Of a stretch of DNA of 64,000 nucleotides, positions 46,276-55,770 are shown piece after piece. The translations under genes and the position numbers were made by a program. The notes under the pieces were generated by a model. It did no database searches. It saw only the letters and a list, made by a program, of their open reading frames with translations, and had not been told where the DNA came from. Position 1 is the first letter of the stretch; every line of letters begins with the position of its first letter. Source of the stretch: an uncultured Bacteroidota bacterium (GTDB taxonomy: Bacteria > Bacteroidota > Bacteroidia > Flavobacteriales > Flavobacteriaceae). The DNA lies in the NCBI GenBank assembly GCA_902598295.1, contig CACKBA010000003.1, positions 1-64,000 of the forward strand. The letters are read 5' to 3'.

Positions 46276-47412
46276 TTGGAAACAATTCTTTTCATAGTAA
46301 TTTCTGTATTGGCATCTGCATCAATGTATTTTTTCTTAAAAAAAAATCAGTTCGGTTCAAAGATTTCGGATTTAAATCGAGAAAATGAAATGCTGAAAGT
46401 TAGATTGGAGGAGTTAGGGATTCTTAAAGATGAAAAAAAGGAACTAGATATAAAACACCAATCCCTTGAAGAAAAGCTTTCAGATTTGGAAAAAATTAAT
46501 GTTGGTTTAAAAAAAGATTTAGAACAAAGTCGGGAGACTAAGGATGAAACGGTTGATAAATTTGCTGCGCATACCAATAGATTAAATGATCTTGAAGAAA
46601 AAAGGCAACAAAAACTACTAGATGATAAAGAATTTGAACTAAACGAAAAAAAACTTCAGTGGAAGCAACATGAGAATGATGTTCAAAATCACATCCAGAT
46701 TATATGTAAAAAAAATATAATTGAATATGTTAGTCAGGAAGATTTTCCCCATCCTAGAAACAAACCTGATTGTTCAATTAAAATATTAGATCAACTAATT
46801 GTGTTCGATGCAAAAAGCCCGTTAGGTGACGACACCTCAAAGTTCATGACATATCTTAAAGATCAGGCAACAAATCTTAAAAAATATGCAAAACATGGTG
46901 ACGTTAGAAAAGAGTTTTTTTTAGTTGTACCTACTAATACGGTTAGTTCAATAAAAGACTTTAGAATTGATTGTGGAGATTACATGGTTTTCATTGTTAC
47001 TAAGGATGCTCTAGAACCAATTATCTTAAGTTTAAAAAAAATTGAGGATTATGAGTTTGCTGATAAATTAAGTCCTGACGAAAGAGATGATATATGTAGG
47101 GTAATAGGTACTTTTGCACACGCAGCAAAAAGGAGAATTCAGATAGATCAATGGTATAACGAAATAGTTATTAATGATATCCAAAAGGCTGGAAAAATAT
47201 TACCTAAAGAATTTGTTAGGCTTGTGCAACAATATGATTTAGCAGAAAAGTTAAATCCACCAATTGAAAAAAGAAATAAAAAGATTGAATTAAGTGAGTT
47301 GAAGGACAATAGTGAAGATTTTAAGAAGGAAATGAATACAAAATTTGAAATTCTTGATAAAAATATACCTCAAATTGATCCCAAGATTATTGAAAAAACT
47401 AATGATTCTTAA
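46276..47412 (+). CDS. rmuC: RmuC family protein
   Basis: A 378-residue protein with one N-terminal membrane helix (ETILFIVISVLASASMYFF), a long coiled coil (~25-135) and a nuclease-like domain (SIKILDQLIVFDAKSPLGDD ~165-184, EFFLVVPTN, DEL-like positions). RmuC limits inversion at short repeats in E. coli. The start is TTG at 46276, 26 bp after carB. The 3' end overlaps the DUF6580 gene by 4 bp, tail-to-tail. Confidence 0.9.
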   Translation: METILFIVISVLASASMYFFLKKNQFGSKISDLNRENEMLKVRLEELGILKDEKKELDIKHQSLEEKLSDLEKINVGLKKDLEQSRETKDETVDKFAAHTNRLNDLEEKRQQKLLDDKEFELNEKKLQWKQHENDVQNHIQIICKKNIIEYVSQEDFPHPRNKPDCSIKILDQLIVFDAKSPLGDDTSKFMTYLKDQATNLKKYAKHGDVRKEFFLVVPTNTVSSIKDFRIDCGDYMVFIVTKDALEPIILSLKKIEDYEFADKLSPDERDDICRVIGTFAHAAKRRIQIDQWYNEIVINDIQKAGKILPKEFVRLVQQYDLAEKLNPPIEKRNKKIELSELKDNSEDFKKEMNTKFEILDKNIPQIDPKIIEKTNDS

Positions 47413-47900
47413 GAAATTAAATTAATATAGTTTTTTCTTGTAAAATAATTGTAAACCAATTTTATTAAAAAAGAATAAAACAAGTCGCCTAAAATTGTGT
47501 ACCCAAAAAAAGGTATTGCATTAAAGTAGCATAAAAAAAATCCCTCAAATGTTTTGGGGTAACCTAATATCCAAACTCCAAAATTAGAAATTATAAAAAA
47601 TAATAAACTTGATAAAAGAATGGAGTATAAGTTTATTTTTCCTATAACATAACCCAATATGCTTACCAATGTGAAGGATAAGTAAACAAATATATTAATG
47701 GTATAAAATCCTAAAAAAATATCCGATAGATATAGACAAAACAGCGGAGTTAAAGTCGCTAAAAATTTGTTATCGAGTTTCGTAACTGAAAATAGAGCTA
47801 TAGCAGTTATAGGGGTAAAATTTGGAGGGTGGGGAATTAACCTAGAGATAGTGGCGATTAATATCAGCAAAAAAATAAATTTGGTCTTTCCTAATTTCAA
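47409..47900 (-). CDS. DUF6580 family putative membrane transport protein
   Basis: A 163-residue protein with about five hydrophobic helices. The N-terminal motif SRLIPHPPNFTPITAIALF and LYLSDIFLGFYTINIFVY, then FGVWILGYPKTFEGFFLCY and GDLFYSF, match flavobacterial DUF6580 proteins, which look like small ECF-type S components. The ligand is unknown. The start overlaps the purB stop by 4 bp, so the two are coupled. Confidence 0.8.
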   Translation of the reverse strand: MKLGKTKFIFLLILIATISRLIPHPPNFTPITAIALFSVTKLDNKFLATLTPLFCLYLSDIFLGFYTINIFVYLSFTLVSILGYVIGKINLYSILLSSLLFFIISNFGVWILGYPKTFEGFFLCYFNAIPFFGYTILGDLFYSFLIKLVYNYFTRKNYINLIS

Positions 47901-49258
47901 ATTCCAGTATAATTATGAGGGCTAATTTTTTTTAGTTCATTTTTTATGTTTTCATCTATGTCCAAAGACTCAATAAATTTCATAAAAACACCCTTATCTA
48001 TCTTCCTGTTGTTTCTTGTAAGTTTCTTCAGCTCTTCGTATGGATTAGGATAACCTTCTCTTCTTAATATGGTTTGGATACCTTCAGAAATTACAATCCA
48101 GTTTTTATTCAATTCATCATTTATTTTTTCTTCATTCACTAAGAGTTTATCTATGCCCTTAATTGTTGACTTTATCGCAATGATTGAATGAGCAAAAGGA
48201 ACTCCTATATTTCTTAGAACCGTACTATCAGTTAAATCTCTTTGTAGTCTAGATATGGGAAGTTTTGATGATAAGTGATTGAATATAGAATTAGCCATAC
48301 CAAGATTCCCTTCAGAGTTTTCAAAATCAATAGGGTTTACTTTGTGTGGCATTGCTGACGAACCTATTTCCCTTTTTTTAATTTTTTGCTTGAAATAGTC
48401 CATTGAAATGTAAAGCCACATGTCCTGATTAAAATCAATAATTATGTTATTTATTCTCTTAATGTTATCAAACAAAGCCGCCAAATTATCATAGTGTTCA
48501 ATTTGGGTAGTAGGATAAGACAATTTGAGGCCTAAATGACTTACAAAATCATTGGCAAATTTTTTCCATTTAATTTTAGGATAAGCTGTGTGATGTGCAT
48601 TAAAATTTCCTGTTGCTCCCCCAAATTTAGCTGAATATGGAATTTTCTTTAAAAATTTAATTTGTTCAATGATTCTTGTTGAGAAAACCCTGAACTCTTT
48701 ACCAAGTTTTGTTGGTGATGCTGGTTGACCATGTGTTTTAGCCAATATCGAAATATTTTTATATTTTTTTGCTTTTTCCTCAATTTTATCAATTAACCTT
48801 ACAATTTGCGCGAAGTATCCAATGTTATTATCGTCCTTGTTATTAAATTCCAAATAATCCTTAATTAGTAGCGGTATCGCAGTGTTATTAATGTCTTGAG
48901 AAGTTAGTCCAAAGTGAATAAATTCAGAAAATTTTTTATAACCAAGTATTTCAAATTTATTTTTTAAAAAATATTCAACTGCTTTGACATCATGATTTGT
49001 GATACTTTCTATTTTTTTAATTTCTAAAGCATCGCTGTCATTGAAATTGTAATATATTTCTCTTAATGCTTTGTTGTTTTGTTTATTCCAACTCCGTAAC
49101 TCCTTGATTCCTAAATTGGTTAAGGAAATAAAATATTCAATTTCAATTCTAAGCCTGTACTTGATAAGGGCTTTTTCTGAGAAAAAATTGGATAAAACTT
49201 GAACTTTATCAAAATATCTTCCATCAATTGGTGAAATTGAATTAATTTTCTGGTTCAT
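47897..49258 (-). CDS. purB: Adenylosuccinate lyase
   Basis: Two steps of purine synthesis (SAICAR to AICAR, adenylosuccinate to AMP). The 453-residue protein shows SPIDGRYFDKV at the start, THGQPASPTKLGKE with the catalytic His (~171-185), the fumarase/ASL signature GSSAMPHKVNPIDFENSEGN (~299-318) and RNIGVPFAHSIIAI. The PurB length and SPIDGRY motif fit the E. coli-type clade. Confidence 0.95.
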   Translation of the reverse strand: MNQKINSISPIDGRYFDKVQVLSNFFSEKALIKYRLRIEIEYFISLTNLGIKELRSWNKQNNKALREIYYNFNDSDALEIKKIESITNHDVKAVEYFLKNKFEILGYKKFSEFIHFGLTSQDINNTAIPLLIKDYLEFNNKDDNNIGYFAQIVRLIDKIEEKAKKYKNISILAKTHGQPASPTKLGKEFRVFSTRIIEQIKFLKKIPYSAKFGGATGNFNAHHTAYPKIKWKKFANDFVSHLGLKLSYPTTQIEHYDNLAALFDNIKRINNIIIDFNQDMWLYISMDYFKQKIKKREIGSSAMPHKVNPIDFENSEGNLGMANSIFNHLSSKLPISRLQRDLTDSTVLRNIGVPFAHSIIAIKSTIKGIDKLLVNEEKINDELNKNWIVISEGIQTILRREGYPNPYEELKKLTRNNRKIDKGVFMKFIESLDIDENIKNELKKISPHNYTGI

Positions 49259-49265
49259 TCTTTTA

Positions 49266-49273
49266 CAAAGATA
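49266..49273 (-). promoter_or_regulatory. Candidate -7 box for purB
   Basis: TATCTTTG on the minus strand matches TAnnTTTG and ends 7 bp before the purB ATG. No -33 TTG is seen at 19 bp spacing. Confidence 0.38.
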
Positions 49274-49293
49274 GTATATATAGGTAAAGAAAT

Positions 49294-50055
49294 TTATTTT
49301 CTGTTAAGTAGTTTGAATTCCTCATAACACTGGCTTATGGCTTGAAGAATTTGTAAGTCATTAGCCGACAAAATAAAACTTTCTGAGTAGCTGCAATTTC
49401 TTAGGATTTCATCAATATCAAACTTATCTATTTGCAATAATTCTACTAAAGTTTCACGATCAAATTTTGTACTTAAAAGTTCTCTAATTTGATAATCTTC
49501 CTTCATCAACTTAAGTTTTTTCATTTGTTTAGGCTTTTTCCCAAATATGTTATAAAGAAAATCAACTGGATTAAATATGGCAGCAAAAACTTTAGTTATA
49601 GCACCGGGACTGTTAGAACCTCCTTCATATCCTCTGGAGGGTAGTCCGGGTATATTGTATCGGTATGTTTTGCTTAAAGGGATATTTCTTGCATCAATTT
49701 CTAGATAACCAGTTAGTTGGTATGGGCTTACAACAACTTCTTCTAATGCGTAGGCAAGTTCGGTTAATTTAATCTTAGATTTCTTGAACTTTATAAGGTC
49801 ATTTGTAACTCTAATTTTTATAGACTTAAATCCTAAATAAGAAAAGAATAAGGTGTCATTAACCTCAGCTTTAATTTCAAACTCACCATTCTTATTTGTT
49901 ATTGTGCCCTCAACTCTGTTAAGATTGATTACATGAACATTTGATATAGGTTTTGAATCTGCGTCATTTTCTACAATTCCAACGACCAAATCTTGTGAAA
50001 ATATAAACCAACTGGCACTAAAAAAAAATACAAGAAAAAAATTAATTACCCTCAT
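49294..50055 (-). CDS. Exported protein with CarboxypepD_reg-like domain
   Basis: A 253-residue protein with a signal peptide (RVINFFLVFFFSASWFIFSQ). A carboxypeptidase regulatory-like beta-sandwich follows (GIVENDADSKPISNVHVINL, VEGTITNKNGEFEI, DTLFFSYLGFKSIKIRV, ~24-92), then VVVSPYQLTGYLEIDARNIP and a helical C-terminal half. Such domains are common in Bacteroidota envelope proteins. Its role is unknown. It lies 9 bp from rdgB on the same strand. Confidence 0.82.
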   Translation of the reverse strand: MRVINFFLVFFFSASWFIFSQDLVVGIVENDADSKPISNVHVINLNRVEGTITNKNGEFEIKAEVNDTLFFSYLGFKSIKIRVTNDLIKFKKSKIKLTELAYALEEVVVSPYQLTGYLEIDARNIPLSKTYRYNIPGLPSRGYEGGSNSPGAITKVFAAIFNPVDFLYNIFGKKPKQMKKLKLMKEDYQIRELLSTKFDRETLVELLQIDKFDIDEILRNCSYSESFILSANDLQILQAISQCYEEFKLLNRK

Positions 50056-50064
50056 AAATTAAAC

Positions 50065-50649
50065 TTACAATAAATTATTTTCTTTTAAATATTGTGTCAT
50101 TTTATTAATTGCAATTGATCTATGACTAATTTTATTTTTTTCTTCCAGTGACATTTGAGCGAATGTTAATACATTACCATGGGGTTGAAAAATTGAATCA
50201 TATCCAAAACCATTTTCTCCTTCTCTTTTGTTTGTAATTTGACCTTCAACTATTCCTTCAAAATTTATTGTTTTATTGTTATGGATTAGAGATATCACTG
50301 TCTTAAATCTTGCTTTTCGATTTTTCTTATTTTTTAACTTATTCAACACCAAATCAATATTTTTCTCAGAATTTTTCTCAATTCCTGCATACCTTGCTGA
50401 GTAAACTCCAGGTTCTCCATTTAATGAATCAATTTCTAAGCCAGTATCATCAGCGAAAACATTTTTTCCGGTCTCTTTATTAATATATTGAGCTTTGAAT
50501 ACTGCATTTTTCTCAACAGTTTTTTCTCTCTCAGGAATTTCATCATTAAACCCAAGTTCATATAAACTGTAGAGTTTAATTTTATTCCCTATAATTTTTT
50601 TAAACTCATTTAATTTATCTTGATTATGACTAGCAATAATAAGTTCCAT
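50065..50649 (-). CDS. rdgB: dITP/XTP pyrophosphatase
   Basis: Removes non-canonical purine triphosphates (dITP, XTP). The 194-residue protein shows the Ham1 motifs IIASHNQDKLNEFKKII (~4-20), ADDTGLEIDSLNGEPGVYSA (~66-85), GENGFGYDSIF (~148-158) and the C-terminal KISHRSIAINKM. The length is standard. It is divergent from priA with 42 bp between. Confidence 0.94.
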   Translation of the reverse strand: MELIIASHNQDKLNEFKKIIGNKIKLYSLYELGFNDEIPEREKTVEKNAVFKAQYINKETGKNVFADDTGLEIDSLNGEPGVYSARYAGIEKNSEKNIDLVLNKLKNKKNRKARFKTVISLIHNNKTINFEGIVEGQITNKREGENGFGYDSIFQPHGNVLTFAQMSLEEKNKISHRSIAINKMTQYLKENNLL

Positions 50650-50691
50650 AAATTCTATTAAATTGCTAAATTAACTAAAACAAATTTTAAG

Positions 50692-53091
50692 TTGTCTGAT
50701 AGATATACAGTTGAGGTTGTAATTCCAATTCCATTAAGTCAAACTTTTGACTATATCGTTTCAAAATTGGAATTTGAAAATCTAAATATAGGTGCTCGAA
50801 TCATAGTAAGTTTTGGTCAAAAGAAATTGTATACTGCAGTTGTTGTAGATAAATACATTAATAAACAATATGATTTTAATCTAAAGCAGATAGAATTCAT
50901 TATAGATGATGCTCCATGCGTTTCTATTGAGCAAATTGTTTTATTTAAATGGATTAGTGATTATTATTTATGTCCAATTGGTAAGGTTTATGAAACAGCA
51001 TTACCAAAGATGTTTTTAGTTAAAAGCGAAACGGTAATAAAGTTAGCAAAAGAAGAAAACAGTATAAAACTCTCAGATCAGGCTAATTTAATATTAAAAA
51101 ATATTAGTAAGAGTGGTGAAGTTAGTTTAAAAGATATAATAAAAATTTATGGAAAAGAATCTATAAAATTAGTTGATGAGTTGATTGATAAAAATAAAAT
51201 TATTTTAAATGAGGAAGTATTTGATTATTACAATCCAATATTAAAAAAATATTTAAGAATCAATCACTCTGCAGATCCTTACAGTAAAGCCAAAACTCCA
51301 CTTCAAAAAAAAATTATTGATTTATTTTTCCAACTAGATGAACCTGAATTAAGTAAAAATAGAGTTTTAAATGAATTAAATATTACGGATTCTGCAATTA
51401 AATCTTTGTTAAAAACTAAGGCCTTAATCGAATCAAAAAAAAATATTTTAAGATCTCAAGAAATTAAAAGGAAAACCAAAAGCAATATTGAATTGTCAAC
51501 ACATCAAAAAACTGCTTATCAGCAAATAAGTAAAGTGATTGAAGAACAAAAAGTAGTTCTATTTCATGGTGTTACATCATCAGGTAAAACTGAAGTTTAT
51601 GTAGAGTGTATAAAAACCCAATTACAAAAAGGTAAGTCTGTTCTTTTTCTTGTACCAGAAATTGCATTAACTACTCAACTAGTAACAAGATTAAACTCTT
51701 TCTTTGATGACGAGTTAATAATTTATCATTCATCTGTGAATCCCCAAACTAGATATGAACTTTGGAAAAAAATAATTTGTTCAGAAAGGCCTCACTTAGT
51801 TCTAGGTGCCAGGTCAGCAGTTTTCCTGCCATTGAAAAACAATGGTTTGATAATAGTGGATGAAGAACATGAAAACGCATACAAACAAACACAAAAATCA
51901 CCATTTTATAACTCAAGAGATATTGCAGTTTATTTGTCGAAAATTCACAAGTGTTCCGTAATACTAGGTTCTGCAACACCCAGTTTAGAGTCTTATTATA
52001 ATGCAAAAACTGATAAATACTCAAAAGTCAATTTAAATAAAAGATTTGGGAATTTTGACCCACCAAAAATTATTTTCTATAATCATTCATCAGCAAAAAA
52101 ATTATTTAATGATGATATTTTAGCTCAAATCAAATCCAGATTAGATAAAAAGGAACAGGTGATAATTTTTAGAAATAGAAGAGGACATTCAACTTTTCTA
52201 CAATGTAGTGCATGCAATGAGGTTGAAAATTGCCCCAACTGTGACATTACTTTAACTTACCATCTAAAGTCCAATATATTGAAGTGTCATTACTGTGGTC
52301 ACAGTGAAATGGAGAAAAAAAATTGCTCGAGTTGTGGGCTTCCATCGTTGGAGAGAAGGGGGGTTGGCACCCAATTGATTGAAGATGAAATTAAAAAACA
52401 ATTTCCAAATACTAAAGTGGCTAGAATGGATTATGATTCAACTCGATCAAAAAGAAGTTTTAAATTGTTAATTAAAGGATTTGAGGGTAAAGAGTTTGAT
52501 ATTTTAGTGGGTACTCAAATGGTAACTAAGGGTCTTGATTTCAGTAATGTTTCATTAGTCTGTGTCATTGAATCTGATTTTTTATTGAATTTTCCTGATT
52601 TTCGTGCTAATGAGAAATATTTTCAAATGATAAGACAAGTCTCTGGTCGAGCTGGTAGATCTAAATCTCAAGGAACTGTTCTTATTCAAACTAAGAACAT
52701 AAACCACAGTTTAAATAGAAAGTTACAATCGAATGATGACGATAATTACTACATGAGAGAATTAGCTCAAAGAGAAGAATTTAGTTACCCACCATATGTT
52801 AAACTGATTAAGATAAAATTTAGATCGAGGAATAGAAACATTGTTTACGATGGTTCTAATTGGTTTGCAAACACATTGAAAAATAATATGGCTTGTAAAA
52901 TTTTAGGACCAGAGTATCCAATTATATCCAAAATAAAAAATGAATTTCTAATGAATTTATTAATAAAAATAAAACCTGATGATAATCTATCTTCAACAAA
53001 AAAAATTATATCAAAAGTTCTAAAAAAATTTAATACGTATACTGAGTTTAGATTAATAAAGACCGATGTTGATGTAGATCCTTATAATTAA
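50692..53091 (+). CDS. priA: Primosomal protein N' (replication restart helicase)
   Basis: Superfamily 2 helicase that reloads the replisome at stalled forks, 799 residues. The N-terminal 3'-DNA-binding domain is near residues 1-110. Walker A is in GVTSSGKTEVY (~300), Walker B is VDEEHENAYK, followed by GSATPSLES. A zinc-binding insertion has paired cysteines (CSACNEVENCPNCDITL, CHYCGHSEMEKKNCSSCG, ~505-548), and motifs V/VI appear in GTQMVTKGLDF and RQVSGRAGRS. The start is TTG at 50692. Confidence 0.95.
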   Translation: MSDRYTVEVVIPIPLSQTFDYIVSKLEFENLNIGARIIVSFGQKKLYTAVVVDKYINKQYDFNLKQIEFIIDDAPCVSIEQIVLFKWISDYYLCPIGKVYETALPKMFLVKSETVIKLAKEENSIKLSDQANLILKNISKSGEVSLKDIIKIYGKESIKLVDELIDKNKIILNEEVFDYYNPILKKYLRINHSADPYSKAKTPLQKKIIDLFFQLDEPELSKNRVLNELNITDSAIKSLLKTKALIESKKNILRSQEIKRKTKSNIELSTHQKTAYQQISKVIEEQKVVLFHGVTSSGKTEVYVECIKTQLQKGKSVLFLVPEIALTTQLVTRLNSFFDDELIIYHSSVNPQTRYELWKKIICSERPHLVLGARSAVFLPLKNNGLIIVDEEHENAYKQTQKSPFYNSRDIAVYLSKIHKCSVILGSATPSLESYYNAKTDKYSKVNLNKRFGNFDPPKIIFYNHSSAKKLFNDDILAQIKSRLDKKEQVIIFRNRRGHSTFLQCSACNEVENCPNCDITLTYHLKSNILKCHYCGHSEMEKKNCSSCGLPSLERRGVGTQLIEDEIKKQFPNTKVARMDYDSTRSKRSFKLLIKGFEGKEFDILVGTQMVTKGLDFSNVSLVCVIESDFLLNFPDFRANEKYFQMIRQVSGRAGRSKSQGTVLIQTKNINHSLNRKLQSNDDDNYYMRELAQREEFSYPPYVKLIKIKFRSRNRNIVYDGSNWFANTLKNNMACKILGPEYPIISKIKNEFLMNLLIKIKPDDNLSSTKKIISKVLKKFNTYTEFRLIKTDVDVDPYN

Positions 53092-53103
53092 ATTATAATT
53101 TTT

Positions 53104-53134
53104 TTTGGAAGTCTTGATATAAAGAGTATTTTTG
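53104..53134 (+). promoter_or_regulatory. Promoter of rpsF-rpsR-rplI (TTTG-N19-TATTTTTG)
   Basis: TTTG at 53104-53107, a 19 bp spacer and TATTTTTG at 53127-53134 match the full Bacteroidota consensus. It lies between the priA stop (53091) and the rpsF ATG (53147). The leader would be only about 5-9 nt. Confidence 0.65.
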
Positions 53135-53146
53135 CCCTCGAAAATT

Positions 53147-53494
53147 ATGAGTCACTACGAGTCCATATTCATTCTAAATCCTGCATTATCTGAATCTCAG
53201 GTTAAGGATGTTATTAAAAAATATCAATCCTTTCTTAAGGATAATGGTTCTAAGATTATTGACACAGAAAACTGGGGTCTGAAAAAGTTGGCTTATTCAA
53301 TTCAAAATAAGCTCAGTGGGTTTTATGTGTTAATTGATTTTGAACATGATGGAGAGTTAAATGTTATTGATAGCTATGAGACGGAGTTGAAGAGAGATGA
53401 AAGAATAATGAGATATTTAAACGTGAAACTTGACAAATATGCCACAGAGTGGTCGGTTAAAAGAAGAAGTAGAATGAAAAAAGAAAAAGTTTAA
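53147..53494 (+). CDS. rpsF: 30S ribosomal protein S6
   Basis: Platform protein S6, which pairs with S18. The 115 residues read from ATG 53147 ([16 protein letters not shown]) show [20 protein letters not shown] and [20 protein letters not shown]. An in-frame TTG five codons earlier falls in the -7 box and is rejected as the start. rpsR follows after 5 bp. Confidence 0.96.
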   Translation: MSHYESIFILNPALSESQVKDVIKKYQSFLKDNGSKIIDTENWGLKKLAYSIQNKLSGFYVLIDFEHDGELNVIDSYETELKRDERIMRYLNVKLDKYATEWSVKRRSRMKKEKV

Positions 53495-53499
53495 CAATT

Positions 53500-53787
53500 A
53501 TGGCGGATTTAAATGTAAACACAAACCAAGGTGAAATTAGATATTTAACCCCATTAGATATCTCAACAAAAAATAGAAAAAAGTACTGTAGATTCAAGAG
53601 ACTTGGAATAAAATACATTGATTATAAAGATCCCGATTTCTTATTAAAGTTCATAAATGAGCAAGGCAAAATCTTACCAAGGAGATTAACTGGTACATCC
53701 CTGAAATTCCAAAGAAAAATATCTGTAGCTGTAAAAAGAGCACGTCATCTTGCTTTACTTCCTTACCAATCCGATTTACTTAAATAA
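53500..53787 (+). CDS. rpsR: 30S ribosomal protein S18
   Basis: S18, 95 residues, partner of S6 on the 30S platform. Core motifs are [40 protein letters not shown] and [17 protein letters not shown]. The N-terminal 20 residues ([13 protein letters not shown]) are a flavobacterial extension. It is the middle gene of the S6-S18-L9 operon. Confidence 0.96.
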   Translation: MADLNVNTNQGEIRYLTPLDISTKNRKKYCRFKRLGIKYIDYKDPDFLLKFINEQGKILPRRLTGTSLKFQRKISVAVKRARHLALLPYQSDLLK

Positions 53788-53792
53788 AAAAT

Positions 53793-54242
53793 ATGGAGAT
53801 AATTTTAAAAAAAGATGTTGAAAACTTGGGCTTTGCTGACGATGTCGTTACTGTCAAGAACGGTTATGGAAGAAACTTCTTAATCCCTCAGGGAAAAGCT
53901 ATATTAGCAACAATATCAGCTAAAAAAGCCCTTGCGGAAAAACTAAAACAATCTGCCAATAAAGACAAATCTGCAATTGAAGAAGCTAACAAAATTCTTA
54001 AAAAATTAGAAAAGTTGGAACTTACTATCTCCGCAAAAGTTATCGAATCTGATAAACTATTTGGTTCAGTTACCAATTTGGATATTAGCAAGAAACTTAC
54101 AGAAGAAGGATTTGAAATAGAAAAAAATAGTATTATTTTATCCTCAAACATCAAGAAAACTGGTAAGTATTCCGCAAAAATAAGACTACACAGAGAAGTT
54201 AATTTTGAGCTTTCATTCGAAGTTGTTTCTTCAGAAAAGTAA
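53793..54242 (+). CDS. rplI: 50S ribosomal protein L9
   Basis: L9, 149 residues: N-terminal rRNA-binding domain (MEIILKKDVENLGFADDVVT, KNGYGRNFLIPQGKA), long connecting helix (~45-75) and C-terminal domain (LFGSVTNLDISKKL). It is the last gene of the rpsF operon. The following T-rich sequence (54250-54270) has no clear stem. Confidence 0.96.
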   Translation: MEIILKKDVENLGFADDVVTVKNGYGRNFLIPQGKAILATISAKKALAEKLKQSANKDKSAIEEANKILKKLEKLELTISAKVIESDKLFGSVTNLDISKKLTEEGFEIEKNSIILSSNIKKTGKYSAKIRLHREVNFELSFEVVSSEK

Positions 54243-54288
54243 TTCCTTAATTTTTTTATTTTTTTTAAAAGAGTGATATTTGATGAAT

Positions 54289-55659
54289 ATGTCAAATAAA
54301 TCAACCAACCCAAAAGGAACTAAAGATTATGGACCAAGTGAATTGCTTTCAATAAGATTCATAATAAATAAAATTCGAAACGTTTTTATTTCCTTCGGCT
54401 ACTCTGAAATAGAGACGCCATCAATTGAAAAAAGAGCGACACTTTACGAAAAATATGGTGATGAGGGTGATAAATTTATTTTCAATATAATTAACAGTGG
54501 GGAAAAGGTAAAAAAAGCTGATATTGAGTCATTATCTGCTGGTAAATTGAATCAGTTTGTATCATCGATTAGTGAAAAAGGTTTAAGGTTTGATTTGACT
54601 GTTCCTTTGGCGCGATTTGTTGCTCAGCACTTTAATAAGATAAACTTCCCTTTTAAAAGGTTTCAAATTCAAAAAGTATGGAGATCTGATAGACCTCAGC
54701 GAGGAAGGTTTCAAGAGTTTACACAATGTGATGTTGATGCTATTGGTTCTAACTCATTCCTACTCGAATTCGAGATGATTCAAATTTATTCTAAGGTTTT
54801 CAGAGAATTAGGTTTGAAAGATGTGAAAATCAAAATTAATCACCGACAAATTTTAAATTCTATTGCCAATAAAATTGGAATAAGTGATAGTTTCAATGAA
54901 TTTATAGTCCTGATCGACAAGCGAGATAAGATTGGGTCAGAAAAACTAAAAAACTTACTTAGAAATGATTTAAACATTAATGATAGTCATATAGATTATC
55001 TATTCGAATTATTTGAGTATTCAGGAAAATTTTCTGATTTAATAAATAAAATCACAAATGAATTTTCAGACGCATTATCAATCAAAGCAGCTGAAGAAAT
55101 TAATAAGATTTATGAAATGATGGAAAATTCAGATGAACTAGTTGAAATCGAATTTGATTTATCTTTAGCTAGAGGTCTGAATTATTATACAGGTATAATT
55201 TATGAAGTTGTTGCTCCTGACTCTAATATAGGATCATTGGGTGGTGGTGGAAGATATTCGGATTTGACAAAATCTTTTGGTGTTGATAACCTACCAGGCA
55301 TAGGAATATCCTTCGGACTTGAAAGGATTCATTTGTTAATGGATGAGAAGAATCTTTTTCCAGAACTAAAGGTACTTTCTAATGATATTCTAATTATCAA
55401 CTTTGATATTAATTTTATTAATGAAATCAAAAATATAATAGATGGTTTAAGATCTCATGGTAGAAATGTATTTGTTTATCCTGATTCAACAAAAGTTTCA
55501 AAGCAGTTTTCATTTGCAGATAAGAATAACTTCAATTTTGTAATAATTTATGGTCAAGAAGAAAAAGATGGAGATAATATTAAAATAAGATTAATGGATA
55601 ATGGAGAGGAGAGATTATTCAAGCTCAAAAATTTTATTCAGGAATTTTCTAAAATGTAG
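54289..55659 (+). CDS. hisS: Histidine--tRNA ligase
   Basis: Class II synthetase of 456 residues. Motif 1 region: NPKGTKDYGPSE. Motif 2: FKRFQIQKVWRSDRPQRGRF (~117-136), with QEFTQCDVDAIG. His-specific loop: LARGLNYYTGIIYEV. Motif 3: GGGGRYSDL and PGIGISFGLERI. A C-terminal anticodon domain follows. I chose ATG 54289 by alignment with the usual N-terminus; ATG 54283 is two codons upstream. The TAG stop codon lies inside the end of the opposite-strand tRNA-Met gene. Confidence 0.95.
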   Translation: MSNKSTNPKGTKDYGPSELLSIRFIINKIRNVFISFGYSEIETPSIEKRATLYEKYGDEGDKFIFNIINSGEKVKKADIESLSAGKLNQFVSSISEKGLRFDLTVPLARFVAQHFNKINFPFKRFQIQKVWRSDRPQRGRFQEFTQCDVDAIGSNSFLLEFEMIQIYSKVFRELGLKDVKIKINHRQILNSIANKIGISDSFNEFIVLIDKRDKIGSEKLKNLLRNDLNINDSHIDYLFELFEYSGKFSDLINKITNEFSDALSIKAAEEINKIYEMMENSDELVEIEFDLSLARGLNYYTGIIYEVVAPDSNIGSLGGGGRYSDLTKSFGVDNLPGIGISFGLERIHLLMDEKNLFPELKVLSNDILIINFDINFINEIKNIIDGLRSHGRNVFVYPDSTKVSKQFSFADKNNFNFVIIYGQEEKDGDNIKIRLMDNGEERLFKLKNFIQEFSKM

Positions 55660-55730
55660 CGAGGGGGAGACTTGAACTCCCGACCTCCGGGTTATGAATC
55701 CGACGCTCTAACCACCTGAGCTACCTCGCC
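55657..55730 (-). tRNA. tRNA-Met (anticodon CAT)
   Basis: A cloverleaf on the minus strand: acceptor GGCGAGG with CCTCGCT (first pair G-U), D-arm GCTC...GAGC, anticodon loop TTCATAA with CAT at 55696-55694, and T-arm GGGAG TTCAAGT CTCCC. The discriminator is A at 55657 and CCA is not encoded. The A-C mismatch next to the anticodon loop is seen in related flavobacterial genes as I remember them. Elongator Met is likeliest; an Ile2 tRNA with lysidine cannot be excluded. It overlaps the last 3 bp of hisS. Confidence 0.92.
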
Positions 55731-55739
55731 AAAAGTGCT

Positions 55740-55770
55740 CAAAGATAAAAACAATATAACTACAGTCAAA
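55740..55770 (-). promoter_or_regulatory. Promoter of tRNA-Met (TTTG-N19-TATCTTTG)
   Basis: On the minus strand TTTG (55770-55767), a 19 bp spacer and TATCTTTG (55747-55740) match the consensus. The mature tRNA starts 10 bp after the box. A run of 16 T on this strand (55794-55779) lies just upstream of the -33 box and resembles an UP element. Confidence 0.65.

Noticed and set aside
53132..53146. TTG start five codons before the rpsF ATG
   Set aside because: It overlaps the -7 promoter box, and the ATG at 53147 matches the S6 N-terminus.
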